Source: Gracilariopsis chorda (lineage: Eukaryota > Rhodophyta > Florideophyceae > Gracilariales > Gracilariaceae). Taken from it: a DNA stretch of 64,000 bases. The DNA lies in assembly GCA_003194525.1 (NCBI GenBank), contig NBIV01000032.1, positions 186,001 to 250,000 on the forward strand, read 5' to 3'. Each line of letters starts with the position of its first letter. Positions within the stretch are counted from its first letter, which is position 1. Both the position numbers and the translations under genes were made by a program. Shown here one piece after another: positions 21,800 through 33,106 of this stretch. The notes beneath the pieces were generated by a model. That model ran no database searches, was not told where the DNA came from, and saw only the letters and a list, made by a program, of their open reading frames with translations.

Positions 21800-24700
21800 T
21801 TATGATTTCTGTGTTCCGGCGTTTAGCACCTCTCTTGTCTGTGGACGACGCGTCATCGCGGTGAGCTGTTCCTCGGAAATAACCTTCCAGCAATTTGTGC
21901 GGAACGTTCCGCTTCGGTTCACATGTGGGCGTCTTGAAGCCGTACCTCTACGCGCGGACCAGTTTTTCTCCGTCTTCAGCAACTCCGTGGTCGATGACCT
22001 TCTCGATCACCCATATCTTGTCTGCCGATACCGGATCAGAAGACTTTGTGTGACGGTTCTCCACGTCTGGGACTGTGCCAGGATCAACCAATACCAGTGT
22101 TTCTGTATTTGCAGAGCCCTCCCGATATTGGTTCGCGCCTGGATTCCGGGACCGACGGTTCCGTTTGCACTTCACTTTCCTCCGATTCTTCGGGTGCGAC
22201 ATTTTTCGGTGAGACCTTCTCGGAAACTGAAGGTCGAGCTGCCTTCACCAGGTCCATACTAACTATATCGTGTAGCCCGTCGCCGTCCAGGGTGACCTTA
22301 CTGTCCGTAGCACTGACGACCATGTAGGGGCCTTCAGAGTTCGGTAGTAGTTTCCGGACGATATCCTCGTACTGGGTTGATGCTTTCTGCCGAGGCGGGA
22401 TGTCCAAGTAAACCATATCACCTTCCTCAAAGATTGGCTTGTACCGTACTCGGGAGGCGTAGTAGGCTTTGTAGCGCTCTTTTGATGTACCTAATTCTGT
22501 GTAGGCCAGCTTCATGAGTTCCGAAATCTGGGTGCGCGTCACAAGCTTGGTTTCTTCCGGTGTCGGGAAGAGAGATGCCATTTGCGGAAGTGCTGATGTA
22601 GGGTCATCCAGTACCATTCCTGAAGGTTACCGAGTGAGGGGGAGGTCAAAAGGAGGGAAACTCGTTGATCGGTGCACTTGCAGGCTATACCTGTACACGA
22701 GGGGCTGACCCAGCTTGTACCGCCCTTTCGGAGCTCGGATACATAGTGCTGCAGGCGGTTGATCAACACTTTGTTAAACCTTTCGGCCTGCCCATTCGTC
22801 TTCGGATGATAGGCAGCTGTAAGTACATGCGTAATTCCGAGATCGGCTGCAAGCGACACGAAATACTTGGCCAGGAACTGCAGGCCGTTGTCGGTAAGTA
22901 GGTAGGTAAGAATTCCGTAAGGGTAGACCCAGTTCTCAAAGAAAGCGATGGAAACGTCAGTCTCTTTCGTATCCGACAACGGTATGGCTCTAGTGAGCTT
23001 TGTAAACCGGTCCATTATTGCCATTATGTACTTGCTTCCGCGTCTGATTTTCGGCAGTGGGCCAAAGATATCCATAGCCACGAATTCGAATGGTCCCGAT
23101 GCCAGAAAAAACTTCAAATACTTCTGACTCTTGAAGTAGGTTCCACGAACGGCTTGGCATGGTTCGCATTGTGAGACTATTTCGTACACATGTTGCGACA
23201 AAATGGGCCAGTAGACGTCCTTTCGCAATGTGTAATACAGCTTGACTGAGCCCGAGTGCCTAGCCAGGCGTGGATAGTGGGAGAGGTAGATTACCCTCTC
23301 CTAGGGACTCCGGTCCCACGCGTTTTATGGCCCCGTCAATCAGCGAAATTCTGCATAGTATTCCACAGCTGTTGTAGTCAAACTGGGACTTTGGATCTCC
23401 AACTGATAGTGCTTTCTCCTTTCAAAACGGGTCCTCCACCTGGGCAGCGATAAACTACTTGACCATTATCGGGGTGATATCAGGTTGTTCCGGTACGGTC
23501 GCCATAACTTACAAGGGATCTCCTGTGTCCGTAATCGTCGCACAATTCACCAGTACATCCTTGTAAACTTCTCCGTTCACGGTAACATCATTGACGACAT
23601 ATTACAACTCTGATACATCTTACTCTGCGCACAGACATGTTATTTCGTCCTCGAGGGGCGTCTTATGGTTCCCGTTGGTCGGCATGTGGGATAGTGCGGC
23701 TGCAGGCACATGCTTGATTCCGGGGCGGTACTGGACTTCAAAGTCGAACTCCGCAAGACCCAAGCGCCATCTGGCGAGTCTTCCCGTCGAATCGGTTATG
23801 TTGAGGAGCCAACGTAAGGCGTTGTGGTTCGTCTGAACGGAGAACCGTTGTCCTTTCAAGTAAGGCCTCAAGAGCAACATACTCCTTACAGTGTCCAAGC
23901 ATTCTCGTTCTGAGGTGCTGTAGTTCCTTTCAGGCGCGGTTAGTGAACGGCTCCAATATCTGATGGGACGGTAGTCCTTTGCATCTCCCTGCCATTGGAG
24001 CAGCGTACACCCGACTTGAAGGTTGCATGCATTTGTTTCTAGCAGATAAGACTTACCGGGTCTCGGGAGAGAAAGAATTGAAGGCGAGGTTAGTTTCTCT
24101 TTGAGTGCTCCGAATGCCTCCATATTTTCTTTCGAAAATGGTCCACTGGCTGGGTCTTCTATAACTTCCGGTTTAGCGGATGGACGATGCGTGCGAAGCT
24201 GGGCACCAAGTGCCTGTAAACGTTACAGAGGCCTAAGAGTGCTCAAAGCTTGGTCTGAGTCTGTGGCGGTTTAGCTTTCGTGACAGCGTCACACGTCCTC
24301 GACGCCACTTGATGCTTCCCGGGTCGGATGACGTGTCCAAAGTAGTCAATAGCCCATTGGAAAGAGAATCACTTCTTCAGCTCGAAACTTTATTCTGGCT
24401 TCTCGGAGGAGGTCAAGTACCTTCTTTAGGTGCTTGGAATGATCTGAAACGGAACTCAAGTATATTATGATATCGTCGAGATACACTATGGCAAACTGCC
24501 AACAAACCTTATTCAAGATGACATCTACGGCTCTCGGAAATCTCTCAGAGTCGTTCTTCAAACCAAACGGCATCCGAATAAAGCATTAAAGACCCATGTG
24601 AGAGGTGAAAGTCGTCTTGTTTCTGTCGTGTTCGTCGATTTCCAATTTTCAATATCCCCAGTTGGCGTCAATGGTGGAGAACACCCTTGCGTCTCCTAGT

Positions 24701-25082
24701 GAACCGATACACTTATCCATCCGTAGTATGGGGTAAGAGTCGCGAACTGTGACAGCGATGATCTTTCTGTAGTCTACGCAGAAGCCCCATGAGCAGTGCG
24801 TTTTCAAAGCTATGACCACTAGGCTTGCCCATTCTGCCGATGACGTTTCAATAACTTCTTCTCCAAGCATCTTTGCGACTTGCTCCGTCTCCCACTCAGG
24901 GACCTTCGCCCAGATCGGTAGAGACTCTGGTGGACCGGTCTGGCATCGGGTTCCAAGTCAATCCGATGTTTGATGGCCGTGATGGTACCCAGATGTCCGT
25001 CCCACATGTCAGTGACTTCCATTTCTACGGTTTCGACAACCACGTCGGTTACAACAGAAGCATTCTGAAGACGGGTGGACAC
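21800..25082 (-). pseudogene. Gypsy pol: RT, RNase H, integrase, chromodomain (broken)
   Basis: Read right to left. RT N-terminus is at 24819-25082 (TAIKHRIDLEPDARPVHQS). RT core is at 24649-24870 (EWASLVVIALK, CVDYRKIIAVTVRDSYP) and 24346-24573 (MPFGLKND, then IVYLDDIII with an intact YLDD). RNase H is at 23620-24123 (YWSRSLTAPERNYSTSERECL, TNHNALRWLL, ending in the RPGIKHVPAAALS region). Integrase is at 22539-23228 (CEPCQAVRG zinc end, AMDIFGPLPK, LTDNGLQFLAKYF, HPKTNGQAERFNK), so D, D and E are all present. The C-terminal GPYMVV module is at 22084-22617. The chromodomain is at about 21,850-22,010 (DKIWVIEKVIDHGVAEDGEKL, then a TAG where a Trp is expected, then RYGF...CEPKRNVPHKLLEGYF). Several further stops lie between RT and RNase H. 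Confidence 0.9.
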
Positions 25083-25085
25083 ACT

Positions 25086-25584
25086 TTACGCAATGATGGG
25101 ATGGTGCCTTTCTATTCCACACCAGACTCGCTGTTCAAGAACAGTATCGATCTGAACAAGCACTGGATAAGAGAGTTCCTCCGACAACCACCTCTCCAAT
25201 TGGGGAAAGAGGGTGCCACAATTCGAGACGCTTGGTGCGTCTATTAAGGCATTGATTGCCGATTCGAGGCCACGATTGTGCACGGGGTGCAGATCCAGGG
25301 TCTCCTCTTCCAACTTCCATGCCCCATTGTGCTTCTCCGGTACGGCGGAGCAGACGCTCCGGGATTTCGACGCGTGGTACAATCCCTTGCAGCTCAATCT
25401 GCGTGGTGTTGGACTGTGGAGGCGGCAATGACATTGCAGGAGAATTCGATTCTTGGCGCCAATGGCTGCACGCTGGGGAAACCAAATTCGGACAAGTGAG
25501 CTCTTCAAGCCGGGGCGGGCTGGAAGTCATCGGAGGTGATGCGGCGTTTAGACTACTACTTCTTTCCATACGGTAAAAGCACAC
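25086..25584 (-). other. Gypsy leader between 5' LTR and RT, possible protease/gag debris
   Basis: About 500 bp with two overlapping minus-strand open frames (25086-25508 and 25135-25584) that show no CCHC knuckle and no clear D-T/S-G protease motif. A complete gypsy element would need over 1 kb of gag and protease here, so this copy, or this family, lacks them. Confidence 0.5.
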
Positions 25585-25607
25585 TTGTTGTTCCCACGAA
25601 TGAAATA

Positions 25608-25625
25608 TTCTAGGTCGGGAGACTA
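25608..25625 (-). other. Gypsy primer binding site
   Basis: On the minus strand TAGTCTCCCGACCTAGAA lies two bases inside the 5' LTR. It differs by one base (TAG for TGG) from the sites at 57801-57818 and 59522-59539, which start with the TGG expected for pairing with a tRNA CCA end. The tRNA was not identified. Confidence 0.65.
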
Positions 25626-25627
25626 GA

Positions 25628-26165
25628 TGTGAGGTAGTGCGCGCGAACGTCCTACTCAGGGGAAATGTCTAGGAACGGCTGCGGTGGCTATCGCCCAACT
25701 GTTTGTAAGGCCGTGTGGCTACCGAGTCGGAAAAGGCGGAACGGTGAACATGTAGTGTAGTGCAAGGCCCCCTGCGATGAGGCCGAGTACGAAGACAGGC
25801 GTAGCCCAAGAAGGTACCACGCGCCTAAGCAGGGAGCCGATGTAACGGTAGATATCCGATACGGGGCAGCCTGTACCGGAATGTGACGAGCTGCGTCTAG
25901 TACTACGACTTAGGATCCGTGTCAAGGAACTAATAGGAAGAGCCTAGTAGGAAGCACCTTGAGTTTATTTGCTGAGGGCGTCGGCGGCGCTAGCGGAGAA
26001 TAAATATCTAGCTAAGCCACGCACCACGTGTATGGCTTACCGTTGGCGGGGCACTAGCTGCCACCAACATACACGATTGTTACTACAAATACTATACTAG
26101 CCGACTAGGAGAAGGGCTCTTACGGCCAGAACACCACACTGATAAGCGGTCTTCACTTCCTTACA
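25628..26165 (-). repeat. Gypsy 5' LTR
   Basis: 538 bp, same ends as the 3' LTR (TGTGAGG...TTACA in plus orientation). Both LTRs contain the block CGGAGAATAAATATCTA, which on the element's own strand reads as a TATTTATT-like AT box and may be its TATA element. Confidence 0.93.
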
Positions 26166-26633
26166 CCAACACCCAACTCTTAAGCATTGACATGCGTGTG
26201 AAGGGAGTGTTGGTGACTGATGGGAGGCGATGGGCCACAAGTTCTCTTTGCACGCCCCTTTACGCATATGCAAAACGCCCATATGGGGCAATACCACCCC
26301 ACCAATTAAAAAATTCAGCAGCAGCAGCAAAGCTAGCTGCTTAGTGGCTAGCACTTTTATAATGAATGTAGTGAGAGCCAGCTACGGAAGGCAACTTGTC
26401 ATGCTTCGCCCTTATCGGACGTCACTGCAGTCAATTTAGGGACATATACACAAAGAACTACGCTCTAGCTACTCTATGCGCCGCGGCGCCCCCGGGTTTT
26501 ACTAGGACTATTGCGAGCGTAAGTGGACAAAGTGCTCGGAGAGCTTCCGAACGCTACTAGGTCAACAAGGCAACGAAGACGAGGCGGCGCGTAGGGTCAC
26601 CCACGGCCAAAGGCTGCTGCTGCTTGCCTATAA
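26166..26633 (+). repeat. Short Helitron-family copy f
   Basis: A further unit, same orientation as copy e. It starts CCAACACCCAACTCTTAAGC, whose first bases pair with GTGTTGG at about 26,207-26,213. It has the core inverted repeat at about 26,219-26,302, a CAG run, and a GC-rich 3' end with CGGCGCG...GGCCAAAGGC. Without the gypsy insertion, copies e and f would be joined head to tail. Confidence 0.7.
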
Positions 26634-26827
26634 TAATAATTATCCTGTGAGAACCCACTTTTATTACTCAAGATGTTAATACAGATGGAACAGAGATATG
26701 GCCAGTTTACGTCAGAAACTCCGTTTTTTCACGTCAAAGGCCACTTTTGTGCTCTCTTTCCCAGCTTTCATTTAAGCTAGACCATATAGAAAACGGGGAA
26801 GTACATCAGAATATATACGATTGTTAG

Positions 26828-27106
26828 TGTTCTAAAACGTAGAGTTGAGGGTAGATGATGTGGCTAGTTCAGATGTTTCCACGCCTTTACTGAGCTACTC
26901 TAGCTTATAACCACTGATATCTTCCTGATACGTATAGAATAACATTTGAATGTTTATATATTTGGTTTCTGTTCCATTTGGACAGACTCCAAATGTTTCA
27001 GATCAATTGGAACGCTACGCTTTGATGTTTAAAGCATTACTCAGGCAGTGCGCTACCAAGTGGTGACTTCATTTTGCTACAACATAGCACAATCGATAGT
27101 GAAACA
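26828..27106 (-). repeat. Copia 1 3' LTR
   Basis: 279 bp. It matches 30719-30994 over its full length with many substitutions, so the insertion is old. Confidence 0.92.
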
Positions 27107-27119
27107 CTCCCTCTCTTTC
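27107..27119 (-). other. Copia 1 polypurine tract
   Basis: Reads GAAAGAGAGGGAG on the element strand and directly abuts the TG of the 3' LTR. Confidence 0.75.
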
Positions 27120-27213
27120 ATAGCGCTCAATTTCTACAGTGAGATCCAAGCCGTTCACAGAGTCTTCCATGCAATGCTTTCCCATGGTGCTTCGTGAGTA
27201 GATTGGCCATCAA

Positions 27214-29859
27214 CTAACTTGTCCTTTGATATTCTATGCGTACCAGTCCATGTTGCACAGCATCTCTCACGAGATAAAATTTCACTTGTATGTGTTTCGC
27301 TCTCTCATTGACAATTCCATCGTGACTGAGTGGTATCATTCCTTGGTTGTCGCCATAGATCAGTACCGAATGCTCGCCTTTCCCTTGTAGTTCGTTCATT
27401 GAATTCATAGAGTACCTTTTTGTCTTTTCCTATCACAATTCCGTCATCCACGTACATCAGGGCTATACAACGTCTGTTGTCCTTCCCATAGATGAACAAT
27501 CCTGGATCATTAGCGAACGCAGTACAAACGATACTCTGCGTGATCTTCTTAAACTATGTTTTGACATGCTCGTGATGTCTGCTTCAAGCCATAGATAGCC
27601 TTTTGAAGCTTGTAAACGTGATTGTCCTTATCCACGTCAACGAATCCCTCGGGCTGTTACATATAAAGTTCTTCAGAGAGGTCTCCGTAAAGGAAGGGGG
27701 TGCGAACATCAAACTGGATAGCTTCTAGGTTGTTCGCCGTCATGATTGACAAAACAATACGCACTGTACTGTGCTTCGCCACGGGAGAGAACAGCTCTTC
27801 ATAGTCGACGGCAGCAATCTTTGTGAAGCCACGAGCGACAAAACGCGCACGGTATCGTTCGATTCTATCGGTCTCGTCGCATTTCTTAAGGAACAACCAG
27901 CGGCAAGTAATAGCTCTACACTTTTGTGGGGGCACTACGAGTTTCCACACAGACCACTGTTCCATGTGATTTATCTCTTCGCGCATAGCCTCTCTCCATT
28001 TCTGTGCGTCAGCACCATGCATGGTTTCATCGAATGTGAGAGCAGAGTCATCCACGTAGTGTCCCATCGAACAAATCTTGAGTAAGGCCAGAATGGCATC
28101 TGTAGCAAATCTAATTGACTTTTTGCGAATCCTCGATGACCGCCTTGGCTCTTCCGGGTAGTGTATCACCGTCGTCTTTGGGTCGTACGTAAAATCATCT
28201 TGAGTATCTTCCAATGCATCTGCATCCGAATTCTTTGGCATTACAGTGTCCAGTTCCATTTCCAGTTTATCTTCATTCTTCACTTCGTGCTTCTGAACTC
28301 CATCGTTACTGTCTTCAGGTTGAACCTAGCTCAGGCCTACTTCACTCGATCGTCGGTTAGTGTCGGGGTCCACCAAGTAATTTCTTCGCTAAAAGTAACG
28401 TCTTTCGAGTCCTTCATCCTGTTTACATAAGGAATGTATTCCTTTCAGCTTTTTTTTTCTGATATCCGACTAGGATGCCCTTAATCGTCCGATTCTCGTA
28501 TTTTGGACTACCCAAACGACGTTCGTTTGGAATGTGGACGTAACATTGTGATACAAATATGCGGAAGTGTAATATTCCAGGCATTTTCGCAGTGAAGGCT
28601 TTGAATGGGATAACTTTGGGTTCAACATCTCGACGCACAAATTTTCTGTTCCTCACGCAGTTTGCAGTGTTACCTACCTCTGCCCATAGCTTACGACTGC
28701 ACGGAGTGTTATCGATCATCTTAAGCATAGTCCGCGCTTTGTCATTCAACTTGCTGTTGAGTGTTTCTGCCTTTCCGTTCGATTCTGAACTATATGCAGG
28801 ACAGGGCTGCAATAAAACTCCCTTGCTATTGAGCCAGCCCGTCACAGATAGGGATTGATATTACCCATCGCTATCACCTCTTAATCGCTTCAGCTTCTTC
28901 CCGGACTGCGTCTCCAACATGGTTATCATGTCCTTCACCATTGTGTCAACCTCGCTTCGATTTCTCATGAACAGAACTACTGAAATGCAGCTCTTGTCGT
29001 CATAAATTGTCACTCCATAACGTGACTTTGGCAGGGTCTCGACATTCATCGGTTCCATGAACTTGGAGTGCAGCAGATCCAAAACATCATTAACATCGTA
29101 TTCAGTTATAGTTACGCAAGGTGCTCATTTTGCTTTGCATTCAGCACAAGGCTCGCAGAATCTAATGTTACAAATGGGTATCTGGGGAACGCTTTTCACA
29201 ATTTTCAGTGTCTTCCATAAGTTTTTCATACTCGTGTGGGCAAGGCATTGGTGTCACAGAAAAGCGAACTTCTCCTCATCTCTTCCGATAAGTGATTGAT
29301 ATCTAGATTCTTTACGACGTTCTAATTGGACCTTGTACAGACCTCTCTATAGTTCCCTACCAGTAGTGAGAATCTTCTTCGTGTCCTGACTCATGATCCT
29401 AACGATTTTAGAACCATCTTAATCGGACATAAACGTAATCATGAATCCTCTACGGCGGGCAGCGCTAACGGAGAGTAAGTTTCAAATTAGCCCGGGAACT
29501 TACAGTACATTGTACAAGCAAACATGTGAAAGCTTGCCTTCCTGGTTGGGCATCCTACACTGCACGGTGCCCATGCCCTGCACGGAGATCTTTTTGCCGT
29601 CTCGAATAGAAACATTTATGTTCTTCGATGGCTTAAACCCATCAGAGAAGTAGTCATCGTTGTTTGTCATGTTTCATGAAGCGCCAGAATCCAAATACCA
29701 GCATTGCTTCTTTTCCAGAAGCACAACGAGATTCGCAACGTAAAAGGTTTCCTGCATTGAAACATCATGTTCATGCGTGGTTTTCTTAACTGTCAGGTCC
29801 ACGGTCTTGACGCCTGCTTCGCTTCCGGACTTCAGTACCACTACAGTAAGGCCAGCCAC
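27214..29859 (-). pseudogene. Copia 1 pol: protease, integrase, RT, RNase H (broken)
   Basis: 29674-29859 ends in the protease motif WYLDSGAS. 28861-29082 and 28423-28845 are integrase core and C-terminal parts (RLRGDSDG..., CPAYSSESNGKAETLN with the catalytic Glu, ILVGYQKK). 27657-28283 is RT (EEINHMEQWSVWKLV, CRWLFLKK, ARFVARGFTKI, FDVRTPFLYGDLSEELYM), then a TAA where a Glu is normal. 27305-27499 holds the YVDD active site (IALMYVDDGIVIG). 27214-27408 covers the RNase H end (NERAKHIQVKFYLVRDAV). At least five stops or frameshifts separate the parts. Confidence 0.9.
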
Positions 29860-29994
29860 TTCTTGATCACCTTCACTGTCTTTGTCTGCATTCCTGTTTT
29901 CGTTGTGACTTAGGTTCTTTCCCTTGTAGCTCTTGCTGTTCGGATTTACCCAGCATTTCTTCTAGACATGGCCCTTCTTCTTCCAGTAGTGGCA

Positions 29995-30645
29995 CTACTT
30001 GGCATGTGCCATCTTAAGAGTTTGGGCTTGTAATGCACTTGCGTTTCCAGAGTCATGTGGGGATCGTTTTCCGTGCTTAAGAAGCTGCCCTTCCTTCGCA
30101 ATCAGGCGCGGGATGGCATCCTTCAGACATGTTCCTGTCTGAATAATCACTTCTGCAGTGACTTCAAAGTCTTTTGTCAGCGCCCTTATGACAGCCCTCA
30201 ACTTCTCGGCATCAGTTACAGTGTGTCCAATTCCTCCAAGCTGCATTTCGATGATGGCCAGCCGGTTGACATAGTCCAAGACACTTTCAGATGCGTCCAT
30301 ATTCATGTCCTGATACCTTTCCAGCAGAACGTCGATGCTTGCTTGAGAAACTAGCTCGGAGTTGTTCTTCAATGGTCGCCAAACGTCCGCAAGATCACGT
30401 ATGGTCATGACAGAGCCCATGCAGGATTCATGCACAGACAGCAAGATGCACGAAAATGTAACTTTCTTGTGAGTGTCGAACTTCAAAAGCGCTTCTGCAT
30501 TCTCTGGCTTCTCTTTCTCGCCAGACACTATGCGCCAGACACCTTTCGAGCGCAAGACAAGCTCGACTGTGCGCGAACACATGAAGTAGTTCTCCACTAT
30601 GAGAAGCGGAATACGCAGGTTGGCGACATCAAAGACGTCATCCAT
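29995..30645 (-). pseudogene. Copia 1 Gag
   Basis: A 216-residue frame from ATG 30645 (MDDVFDVANLRIPLL). It has the usual copia capsid pattern, including WRIVSGEKEKPENAE, LADVWRPLKN, LLERYQDMNMDASESV and the DYVNRL...IGHTV...KLRAVI helix pairs. The frame stops at 29995. Just beyond, the zinc knuckle region reads CHYWKKKGHV-stop-KKCW, with the second Cys replaced by Trp and a stop inside it. Confidence 0.85.
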
Positions 30646-30701
30646 GCTTATGCTAGGAACAGAGAAACGACTAAGAATTGACGCTTCGGTTAGCGTTTTT
30701 G

Positions 30702-30715
30702 GGGGCCCGATAACC
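30702..30715 (-). other. Copia 1 primer binding site
   Basis: Reads TGGTTATCGGGCCC on the element strand, just inside the 5' LTR. It resembles the copia-type site that pairs with the anticodon arm of initiator tRNA-Met (GGTTATGGGCCC), with one extra base, rather than with a tRNA 3' end. Confidence 0.55.
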
Positions 30716-30718
30716 AGT

Positions 30719-30994
30719 TGTAAAACGTAGATTTGAGGGTAGATGATGTGGCTGGCTCAGATGCTTTCTCGCCTTTACTGAGGTACTATAGCTTATAACT
30801 ACTAGTATCTTCCAGCTACGTAGTCACGAACATTTGAATGTTTGTATGTTTGGTTTCTGTTCTATTTGGAGAGAGTCCGAGTGTTTCAGATCGCTTGGCA
30901 CGTTACGCGCTGATGTTCCAAGCACCACTAAGGCAGTGCGTCACGAAGTGGTGACTTCATTTCGTTACAGCGTAGCACAATCTATTGTGCAACA
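30719..30994 (-). repeat. Copia 1 5' LTR
   Basis: 276 bp, starting TGTAAAACG and ending GCAACA in plus orientation, then the target duplicate GTTAG. Confidence 0.92.
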
Positions 30995-30999
30995 GTTAG

Positions 31000-31503
31000 A
31001 AACGCATTTCTATCTCCGCAATATACTATATACTATAGCTTCCTTCCAGTCATACCCACTTGCGAAGTACTCCCTCTTACGCCTTTGACGACCCTTGTAC
31101 AACTGCTCCATCACGTTCTTTACCAAGCGGCTCTCTATCATTTTTTCTTGTAGCGATGGCACCAAAGGCAAATTAGTGATACCCAGGACAAAAAAAAAGA
31201 ATAGACCAAATACTTTTGACTTCGTTCACGAATTTAAGCAGAAGAAATATTTCTTTTTAACAACTTAAACTGATTCCAATCCAGATCCGATGACAAACGT
31301 TGCATATTTACCCTATCTTTTAACACAGAAGTAAACCTAAAGACATGATACGTAGAGAACTTAAACGCAAACGGTGCAGTAAAGAATAATCTCTACTGTT
31401 TCTTACAGTTAAACCATTTCACAGCAGTGAAACCCACAATCGCGTTTGATACGGAATTTTTATCGATTAAATCCATCGTTTCTCGAGAACAGAAGACGTT
31501 CAT
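31000..31503. other. AT-rich interval without features
   Basis: About 500 bp between the copia 1 target duplicate and the DUF7869-like fragment. Only short A/T runs are visible (an A9 run near 31,190); no gene or repeat was recognised. Confidence 0.6.
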
Positions 31504-32100
31504 CTATCGCAAACGTTTCTTGACTAATCCAAACACAGCTTTGGAACTTTTTTTTGTATGCCAGGGTACAAGAAACTGAAAGAAAAGCTCTTCTACATAA
31601 CCCATGATATTTTGCCATAGAAGATAACAAAGATGATGCCTATTTTTGTCCTGGCCGCTGCAGTTGTCAGCATTCATGTCAATAAGTCGAACATTTAGAA
31701 TCAATGCTCCTTCGTTCTGGTGATGCTTACTTGCGTAGTACAGCATTGACCCCACTTCATTTTCTGTCTTACAGTTTAGCCAGTGTTCTTCCGCTATGCC
31801 AAAGATAAAACAGCGAGTTTGACTACTGCCTTCTACCCCAAAGAAGTCAAAATTTAAGCCTGTTACAAAGGTAAATTGTTCGGTTTGGCAGAGAACATGT
31901 GGGGAGAGAGTTTTCTCACTGAAGTCAAAGACCAAATGGACTGGCTCTATTAATAGTGAGGATGTTGCTTTTTCTTGTAATGGACTGTAAACGTTGCAAC
32001 TCGTTCAGCGCATCAAGACGATGCTTTCTTCTCACAGAAAGAAGCGAAATTCGGAGTTCTTCATTGCTTATCACTGCAGCATGTAGGAGAATGACTATTG
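31504..32100 (-). pseudogene. DUF7869-like transposon protein fragment
   Basis: The 31504-31935 frame (143 residues) carries the family signature ADNCSGQDKNRHHLCYLLW followed by WHTKKSSKAVFGLVKK, matching the D-N-C-x-G-Q-N-K-N and HTK..D..FG..K blocks of DUF7869 proteins that accompany eukaryotic transposons. Upstream, HAAVISNEELRISLLSVRRK to about 32,100 continues one frame over, so a frameshift or unseen intron lies near 31,955. The N-terminal half of the family is missing. The function of DUF7869 is not established; a nuclease-like fold is often suspected. Confidence 0.6.
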
Positions 32101-32378
32101 GGTAGATGAGGTATTGTGAAGGAACCAGGGGCCTGAGCTAAAAGAGTTCGGATCATTACCAGCTCGTCTGCTCCACGTGGCTAAGTCGGGTGCCGATGAA
32201 GAAGACATTAGGGGACCTAACAAGTGCCAAGGTACTGTGATCTCAGGTTTAATTATGTACTCTCTAACCTACCTAAGGATTGCTCTGACAACGAGCAAGT
32301 TGAACCTTTAGAATACATCAATAAAAGCACATTTATTTCCCTCCAAACAACCAGCCAATGGTAATCAAAGGATCTGCC

Positions 32379-32757
32379 CTACTGGCGCGAATCGGTCGAG
32401 CACGTGTATGATCTGTCACTCTCCACAGCCTCAACGTCTATCAGCCCCGTTGAACCCGTCTCACACGTGGATATCTCTGACGGCCAGCGAACAGGAAAAT
32501 CCTTGCTGCGTCCAATCACGCGGTAGTCTTCCAATTCCGTGTACACTGTGTCGATTTTCGGGCCAATGGAGCACGAAATCTCTTCCAAAAAAAAACCAAT
32601 TGACATTGCCACGGTGCATATCAGTGTACTTCAATGCAGCCTGTTTAATGCACAATTTCTCCAATAATGTGCCCAAGCGAGGTAGAATAGCATCCTTACG
32701 GTCGCGCAAACGGCATAGTTGTAGGTAGCGAACCTCTGTTTGGGACATATCCACCAT
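32379..32757 (-). pseudogene. Unknown protein fragment, frameshifted at an A9 run
   Basis: Frame 32461-32757 starts MVDMSQTEVRYLQLCRLRD and reads sensibly to TDMHRGNVNWFF. At the A9 run (32587-32595, plus strand) the sense seems to pass to frame 32379-32612 (LEEISCSIGPKIDTVYTELEDYRVIGRSKDF). Joined it would be about 125 residues. I recognise no family; position next to the DUF7869-like fragment suggests transposon origin. Confidence 0.3.
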
Positions 32758-32809
32758 GGTGTTAGAAAATAGTTGAAAAGAAGAAGTAGAGTAAAATAAG
32801 TTGTAAGTG

Positions 32810-33105
32810 GCTGCTTGGGAAAAAGTTTCCTGCGACTTTAGGGTACACTCTAGCTCAAGTACACAATCTTCAGCACATTAGAAAAGAGGTAAAATAGAAA
32901 CGTAACCTATTCAAACAACAGAGTAAATTACGTATAGTACAACCTGCAGCAGCAGTACAGGCTGCTTGGAAAAAAGTTTCCTGTGACTTTAGGGTACGCT
33001 CTAGCTTAAGTACACAATGTTCAGCACATTAGAAAATAGGTAAAATAGAACCGTAACCTATTCAAACAACAAAATAAATTACGTATAGTACAACCTACGT
33101 ATACC
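32810..33105 (+). repeat. Direct tandem duplication, about 151-bp unit
   Basis: The block GGCTGCTTGGGAAAAAGTTT... at 32810 recurs 151 bp later at 32961 with about ten substitutions, both ending in ATTACGTATAGTACAACCT. Head-to-tail with no spacer. Confidence 0.9.
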
Positions 33106-33106
33106 C

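Larger units (their letters stand above)
18686..26165 (-). mobile_element. Chromodomain Ty3/gypsy LTR retrotransposon (7.48 kb, decayed)
   Basis: Bounded by LTRs 18686-19224 and 25628-26165, each running TGTGAGG...TTACA. The five flanking bases are TCAAC (18681-18685) and CCAAC (26166-26170), a target duplication with one mismatch. The minus orientation follows from the pol gene, from a primer binding site next to the right LTR and from a purine tract (GAGAAGGGGG, 19228-19240) next to the left LTR. Domain order on the minus strand is RT, RNase H, integrase, chromodomain, which makes it a chromovirus. I find no Gag between the 5' LTR and RT (only about 0.5 kb). A separate plus-strand frame fills 19.4-21.4 kb. 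Confidence 0.9.
26828..30994 (-). mobile_element. Copia element 1 (4.17 kb, decayed)
   Basis: Ty1/copia retrotransposon in minus orientation. LTRs are 26828-27106 and 30719-30994, both starting TGT and ending CA. GTTAG at 26823-26827 and again at 30995-30999 is an exact 5-bp target duplication. A primer binding site lies next to the right LTR and a purine tract (rc of 27107-27119, GAAAGAGAGGGAG) next to the left LTR. Gene order gag, protease, integrase, RT, RNase H is that of copia. Confidence 0.95.
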
